In this document: positions 6,557 to 9,895 of the stretch, piece after piece
Layout of the letters: each line of letters opens with the position of its first letter
How positions within the stretch are numbered: the stretch's first letter is position 1
Assembly: GCA_002311385.1 (NCBI GenBank)
Contig: DCAE01000002.1
Location: 3,565-13,459 of the forward strand
Source of the DNA: Dehalococcoidia bacterium UBA1141
GTDB taxonomy: Bacteria > Chloroflexota > Dehalococcoidia > Lucifugimonadales > UBA3495
DNA length: 9,895 nt
Direction of reading: 5' to 3'
The notes under the pieces: model-generated
The model's database searches: none
Seen by the model: the letters and a program-made list of their open reading frames with translations, nothing else
What the model was told of the DNA's origin: nothing
Program-made: the position numbers and the translations under genes

Positions 6557-7635
6557 TTGGTAGCGAAAGAACCTGGCTGGGAGTTCGGGATAAGGACTGA
6601 GGGCCATCAGGACAATAGTATTGGTCCAGAAACAGTTACTCTCGGTGAAAATGGTTTTGAATATGCGATTTCGGCAGACAACTGGGGCACCCTCTCTGAA
6701 GGGTGGGTTTATAAAGAAGGTACCTCAGTAGCCATAGACTCTAACGATCAAGTCTATGTTTTCAATCGCGGAACCTGCCCGATGATCGTATTTGATACCG
6801 ATGGGGATGTCTTACGCACGTGGGGAGAAGGGGTCTCCAAGAACCCGCACAGAGTGACTATTGCACCTGACGGTTCAGTGTTCTGTGTGGACAATGGTGA
6901 TAGTACTATCAGGCAATTTTCCCCTGCTGGGGATTTGATTAAGACCCTTGGGACACCTAATAAACCAGCCCCGAAAATGAGCGGGGATCCTTTTGTTTAC
7001 CGGCACATGTGGCATTTGATCCGTGTAATGGCGATCTATATGTAGCTGATGGCTATTCGAATGCTCGAGTACACAAATTTTCCCCCGATGGGAAGCTATT
7101 GTTTTCCTGGGGCGAGTCTGGTACAGGTGAAGGGCAATTTAACATCGTTCATAACGTCATAGTGGACAAGTCGGGCTGGGTTTATATTGCCGACTGGGAA
7201 AATCATAGGATTCAGATTTTCAGTCCGAAAGGCAGATTTGAGGCACAATGGGGTAATCTGTCCAGAGTCGCAGCGTTGTGTATCGATGATCGGACGGGAG
7301 ATGAACTTATATATATTGGAGAATATTTCTGCGGAATTGGCACCAATGACATGGGGATAGATCTGGGTCCTCGACTGACAGTTATGGATACCAATGGCAA
7401 CGTTTTGGCAAGAATAGGACGTGAGAGTTACGGTGATCAGGTTGGGCGGTTCTATTCTCCACACGGCATAGCGTTAGATTCAAAAGGTGACATCTATGTA
7501 GCCGAAGTTTCCTGGAGTGATTATGGGAGGCATATGAATCCGCCCAAAGAACTGCGCTTGATGCAGAAGTTGGTGAAAATCCCGGTTCTACGCCCGAGAC
7601 GCTCTGACGAGCCTCAGGGTCGTCGTGGTCCGTAA
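6557..7635 (+). pseudogene. NHL-repeat beta-propeller protein, split by one frameshift
   Basis: Two overlapping frames (6557-7045 and 7009-7635) together encode one protein of about 358 residues resembling the NHL-repeat branch close to peptidyl-alpha-hydroxyglycine amidating lyases. The first half has NWGTLSEGWVYKEGTSVAID, then QVYVFNRGTCPMIVFDTDGD. The second has GDLYVADGYSNARVHKFSPD, GWVYIADWENHRIQIFSPKG and GDIYVAEVSWSDYG, three clear NHL blades, and the family-like end PPKELRLMQKLVK. The join is at about 7001-7008: expected YR.(T)HVAFDP needs one extra base (or four) between CGG and CATGTG, so a small deletion has put the 5' half out of frame (it stops at 7043-7045). Start TTG 6557 is supported by GAGG at 6545-6548. 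No signal peptide is seen. Either a recent pseudogene or a sequencing error; programmed frameshifting is unsupported, as no slippery run is present. Confidence 0.83.
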
Positions 7636-7639
7636 ACCC

Positions 7640-7690
7640 TGCGCTTCTCTGCGATGGCTGAGGTCGTGTGTTCGAATCCCGCCAAGCGCA
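7640..7690 (+). pseudogene. Internally deleted tRNA-like sequence
   Basis: A perfect 7-bp acceptor-like pairing joins TGCGCTT (7640-7646) and AAGCGCA (7684-7690). Between them lie TCTGCGATGGCTGAGGTC and a T-arm GTGTG-TTCGAAT-CCCGC (one mismatch in the stem). The total is 51 bases, about 22 short of a tRNA: the D arm and the 5' half of the anticodon arm are absent. Its 36-base core (7648-7683) matches the tRNA-Arg-like copy at 6329-6364 at 26 of 36 positions. It starts a few bases after the NHL stop and is followed by a terminator, as a transcribed tRNA gene would be. Probably a tRNA relic; a small structured RNA is a weaker alternative. Confidence 0.5.
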
Positions 7691-7708
7691 TCAACTTTGG
7701 CACAGATA

Positions 7709-7740
7709 AGGTCCAGAGCGTGTTTCCCCTGGCCTTTTTT
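7709..7740 (+). terminator. Probable Rho-independent terminator
   Basis: AGGTCCAG (7709-7716) pairs with CTGGCCT (7729-7735) with one bulged T, around a 13-base loop, followed by a run of six T (7735-7740). It would end transcription of the NHL and tRNA-like segment before the oligopeptidase B region. Confidence 0.6.
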
Positions 7741-7988
7741 ATGTAAGTTGTGTCTTAGTCAAAATAAATCGGTTTAGCATTCCGCTTCGTGTGAGATCTG
7801 AACTATGAAATTCGGAATTGAATTGGAATTCTAACCCCGGCGCCCGTGGAGCCAAGAAAGCGAGGCCGAACTTTAAGAAAGTCGGCTGAAAATTGCGGAA
7901 TTGGCAGACCAACTAGGGTTCGATTCCCTCAGACACCGCCCCAAACCTACCAACATCAATCAACTCCAAAGTTCATATTGGAGAAACT
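7741..7988. promoter_or_regulatory. Leader of oligopeptidase B with hairpin
   Basis: Apart from the tRNA-Leu-like remnant, this stretch shows a hairpin GCCGA(A)CTTT-AAG-AAAGTCGGC (7865-7886; 9 bp with one bulged A) and a short repetitive GGAATTGAATTGGAATTC (7813-7830). GGAGA (7980-7984) is the ribosome site for the next gene. The hairpin has no T run, so it is not a standard terminator. No promoter could be assigned with confidence. Confidence 0.35.
7888..7946 (+). pseudogene. tRNA-Leu-like remnant (D arm and T arm only)
   Basis: GCGGAATTGGCAGACC (7895-7910) is the highly characteristic D arm of bacterial tRNA-Leu. It is followed after only three bases by a T arm TAGGG-TTCGATT-CCCTC (7914-7930; outermost pair mismatched). 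The anticodon arm and the long variable arm, about 35-40 bases in tRNA-Leu, are missing, and the 3' flank (AGACACC) finds no convincing acceptor partner. Best read as a tRNA-Leu gene with an internal deletion. It lies in the leader of oligopeptidase B. Confidence 0.5.
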
Positions 7989-9895
7989 ATGGACAACCCG
8001 ACTCCTACTGCCCCTAAAAGGCTTAAGAAGATAAAGACTCACGGTGAAACTCGCATCGATCCCTGGTTCTGGCTTAGGGACGTGGATGATCCGGAAACCT
8101 TGGAATATCTTAGAGCCGAGAACGCCCATACCGAAGCCGTCATGGCTCCGGAGGAAGAACTGCAAGAGCGTCTGTATCAGGAGATGCGGGGCCGGATCAA
8201 GGAGGACGATTCTACGGTCCCGGAGAAGGAGGGGGACTATTACTATTACACCCGGTTCGAAGAAGGTCAGCAGTACCCTATCCACTGTCGAAAACAACTG
8301 TCTCTTGACGCTTCGGAAGAGGTCCTGATCGACGTAAATGGATTGGCGGAAGCCCTGGATTATTGCCGGGTCGGCAGTTGGGAGAACAGTCCGGACCATA
8401 AATGGCTGGCTTATTCGGTTGATGCCAATGGATCAGAGAGATACACCATCGTGATCAAGAACCTGGAGACCGGCGAACTTCTAGACGAGGTCATCCCTGA
8501 TTCCTATTACTCTCTCGAATGGGCCAACGACAGTCAGACGATCTATTACGACGTGCTTGATGAGAACCATAGGCCCGTGAAGATATTCAAACACCGCCTG
8601 GGCGACGACCCCTCCAAGGACGGATTGGTCTATGAGGAGACCGATGAGCGATTTTTCGTAGGCGTGATGAAATCGTCCAGCAAACGTTTCATCTTCGTCA
8701 CCTCCGCGGGCAATAACATGTCCGAATGGCATTTCATGGAGGCCAGCGATCCGAACAGCAAGTTAACTCTGGTCCAACCAAGGCACGAGCAATTCGAATA
8801 CGACGTCGACCACCACGGTGAGCGTTTCCTGATCCGCAACAACGGAGACGGCGCCAAGGACTTCAAGGTATCTGAGACATCGGTCTCAGCTCCCGGATCG
8901 GAGAATTGGAAGGACTTAGTCCCACATGAGCCCGGCCGTCCCATTGCCGGGATCGGCGTTTCCCAAGATTATTTCGTCCTCTACTACCGGGCTAATGGTC
9001 TACCCCAGGTACAGATCATGGACCTTTCCACAGGGGTAACCCATGATCTGAGTTTGGATGAAGAAGACTACTCCGTCAGGCTCCAAGGTAGCCGGGAATG
9101 GGACAGTCCAATCCTGCGCTTTTCCTATGCTTCCTTGACTACACCAGCGACGGTGTATGACTATGACATGGGCACGCATCAGCGAGAATTCAGGAAGCAA
9201 GTCCAGATCCTAGGAGGTTTCTCCTCAGAGAGATACGAGTCCCGCAGGGTGTTCGCCACGGCAGCGGATGGAAACCAGATCCCCATATCTGTTCTCTATG
9301 CTAAGGACACTCCCTTAGACGGATCGGCGCCCTTATATCTCTACGGATACGGGTCCTACGGACTGATAATCGAGTCTGATTTCGGTTCAGCCCGGCTGAG
9401 TCTTGTTGACCGTGGGTATATATTTGCGATCGCACATGTCAGAGGCGGTATGGATTTGGGATGGGATTGGTACGAGGACGGCAAACTCCTCAACAAGAAG
9501 AATACGTTTACCGATTTTATCGCCTGTGCTGAGCACCTGATTAAGGAAGGTTACACCACGAAAGGTCGGATCGTTGCTTCAGGCGGCAGCGCCGGCGGGA
9601 TGCTGATGGGAGCTGTCGCGAACATGCGTCCTGATCTGTTCAAAGCGATCATAGCCGACGTCCCGTTTGTGGACGTCCTGAACACCATGTTGGACAACAC
9701 CCTACCACTGACAACTATGGAATATAACGAGTGGGGTAATCCAGAGGACCGAAGATTCCATGACTACATCAAGTCTTATTCACCGTATGATAACGTCAAA
9801 TCTCAAGATTACCCGCACATGTTGATCACCGGCGGGATCAGCGACCCGCGCGTGACTTATTGGGAACCGGCTAAATGGACCGCTCAGCTGCGTGA
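7989..9895 (+). CDS. ptrB: Oligopeptidase B (S9A prolyl-oligopeptidase family), 3' end beyond window
   Basis: Open without interruption for 635 codons from ATG 7989 (GGAGA at 7980-7984) to the window edge; relatives are about 690 residues, so roughly 50 are missing. It is a cytoplasmic serine peptidase that cuts small peptides after basic residues. Residues 21-31 (TRIDPWFWLRD) are the N-terminal R.D(P/D)(Y/F)(Y/F)WLRD motif. Residues from about 70 to 400 form the beta-propeller that gates the active site. YGYGSYG (452-458), HVRGG and GWDWYEDGKLLNKKNTFTDF precede the nucleophile in SGGSAGG, Ser534. Asp619 lies in GISDPRV. These match E. coli PtrB Ser532 and Asp617 with a constant shift of two, so the catalytic His is expected near residue 654, outside the window. 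The acidic specificity loop reads MEYNEWGNP, with Glu578 kept but Asn580 where E. coli has a second Glu. It is separated from the NHL gene by a terminator, so probably transcribed alone. Confidence 0.95.
   Translation, partial: MDNPTPTAPKRLKKIKTHGETRIDPWFWLRDVDDPETLEYLRAENAHTEAVMAPEEELQERLYQEMRGRIKEDDSTVPEKEGDYYYYTRFEEGQQYPIHCRKQLSLDASEEVLIDVNGLAEALDYCRVGSWENSPDHKWLAYSVDANGSERYTIVIKNLETGELLDEVIPDSYYSLEWANDSQTIYYDVLDENHRPVKIFKHRLGDDPSKDGLVYEETDERFFVGVMKSSSKRFIFVTSAGNNMSEWHFMEASDPNSKLTLVQPRHEQFEYDVDHHGERFLIRNNGDGAKDFKVSETSVSAPGSENWKDLVPHEPGRPIAGIGVSQDYFVLYYRANGLPQVQIMDLSTGVTHDLSLDEEDYSVRLQGSREWDSPILRFSYASLTTPATVYDYDMGTHQREFRKQVQILGGFSSERYESRRVFATAADGNQIPISVLYAKDTPLDGSAPLYLYGYGSYGLIIESDFGSARLSLVDRGYIFAIAHVRGGMDLGWDWYEDGKLLNKKNTFTDFIACAEHLIKEGYTTKGRIVASGGSAGGMLMGAVANMRPDLFKAIIADVPFVDVLNTMLDNTLPLTTMEYNEWGNPEDRRFHDYIKSYSPYDNVKSQDYPHMLITGGISDPRVTYWEPAKWTAQLR

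Noticed and set aside
7001..7045. Programmed ribosomal frameshift in the NHL gene
   Set aside because: No slippery heptamer or stimulatory structure is visible at the join, and the family has no known frameshifting.
7956..8944. Minus-strand frames opposite oligopeptidase B
   Set aside because: Shadows of a 635-codon conserved gene on the plus strand.
1..9895. CRISPR array, complete insertion sequence or prophage
   Set aside because: No regularly spaced repeats, no intact transposase or integrase, and no phage structural genes were found.

Overview
The window looks like a bacterial chromosome segment, probably a marine or sponge-associated Chloroflexi lineage such as the SAR202 group. That is inferred from gene content only: a luciferase-family flavin monooxygenase next to an amidohydrolase-2 gene, a GMC oxidoreductase, an NHL-repeat protein, a VHL-beta-like domain, and an archaellin-type class III signal peptide of the kind known in some Chloroflexi. 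Composition is mixed, and strong AGGAGG-like ribosome sites precede the main genes.

Layout from left to right. Positions 1-184 (minus) hold a C-terminal amidase fragment that runs off the left edge and abuts a VHL-beta-domain fragment on plus (175-378). Nothing is recognised from 379 to about 758. An archaellin-like gene follows (759-1312, plus), with no ATG at the expected start and a probable internal frameshift. On minus come an intact luciferase-like monooxygenase (1346-2473) and, upstream of it in the same direction, an amidohydrolase-2 pseudogene (2523-3534) with a nonsense codon, frameshifts and a missing C-terminus. The stretch 3535-4422 is a mosaic: a possible helix-turn-helix remnant (minus), the first third of a DinB-like gene (plus) and the first segment of an MFS transporter (minus). 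The DinB and MFS pieces collide head-on near 4214-4228. An intact GMC oxidoreductase (4721-6262, plus) is followed by a decayed tRNA-Arg-like sequence, an NHL-repeat gene split by one frameshift (6557-7635), a second shortened tRNA-like sequence with a terminator, a third remnant resembling tRNA-Leu, and oligopeptidase B (7989 to the right edge, plus, open for 635 codons).

Three long genes (375, 513 and at least 635 codons) are uninterrupted, while at least six other protein-coding loci and three tRNA-like loci are truncated, frameshifted or internally deleted. This is best read as an eroding, rearranged region in which a few metabolic genes are retained. The intact genes point to oxidation of small organic molecules (flavin monooxygenase, GMC alcohol or sugar dehydrogenase) and peptide breakdown (oligopeptidase B). 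They do not form one visible operon. I see no convincing new multi-gene system. The most unusual items are the bacterial archaellin relic, the internally deleted tRNA-like sequences around the NHL gene, and the density of gene fragments.
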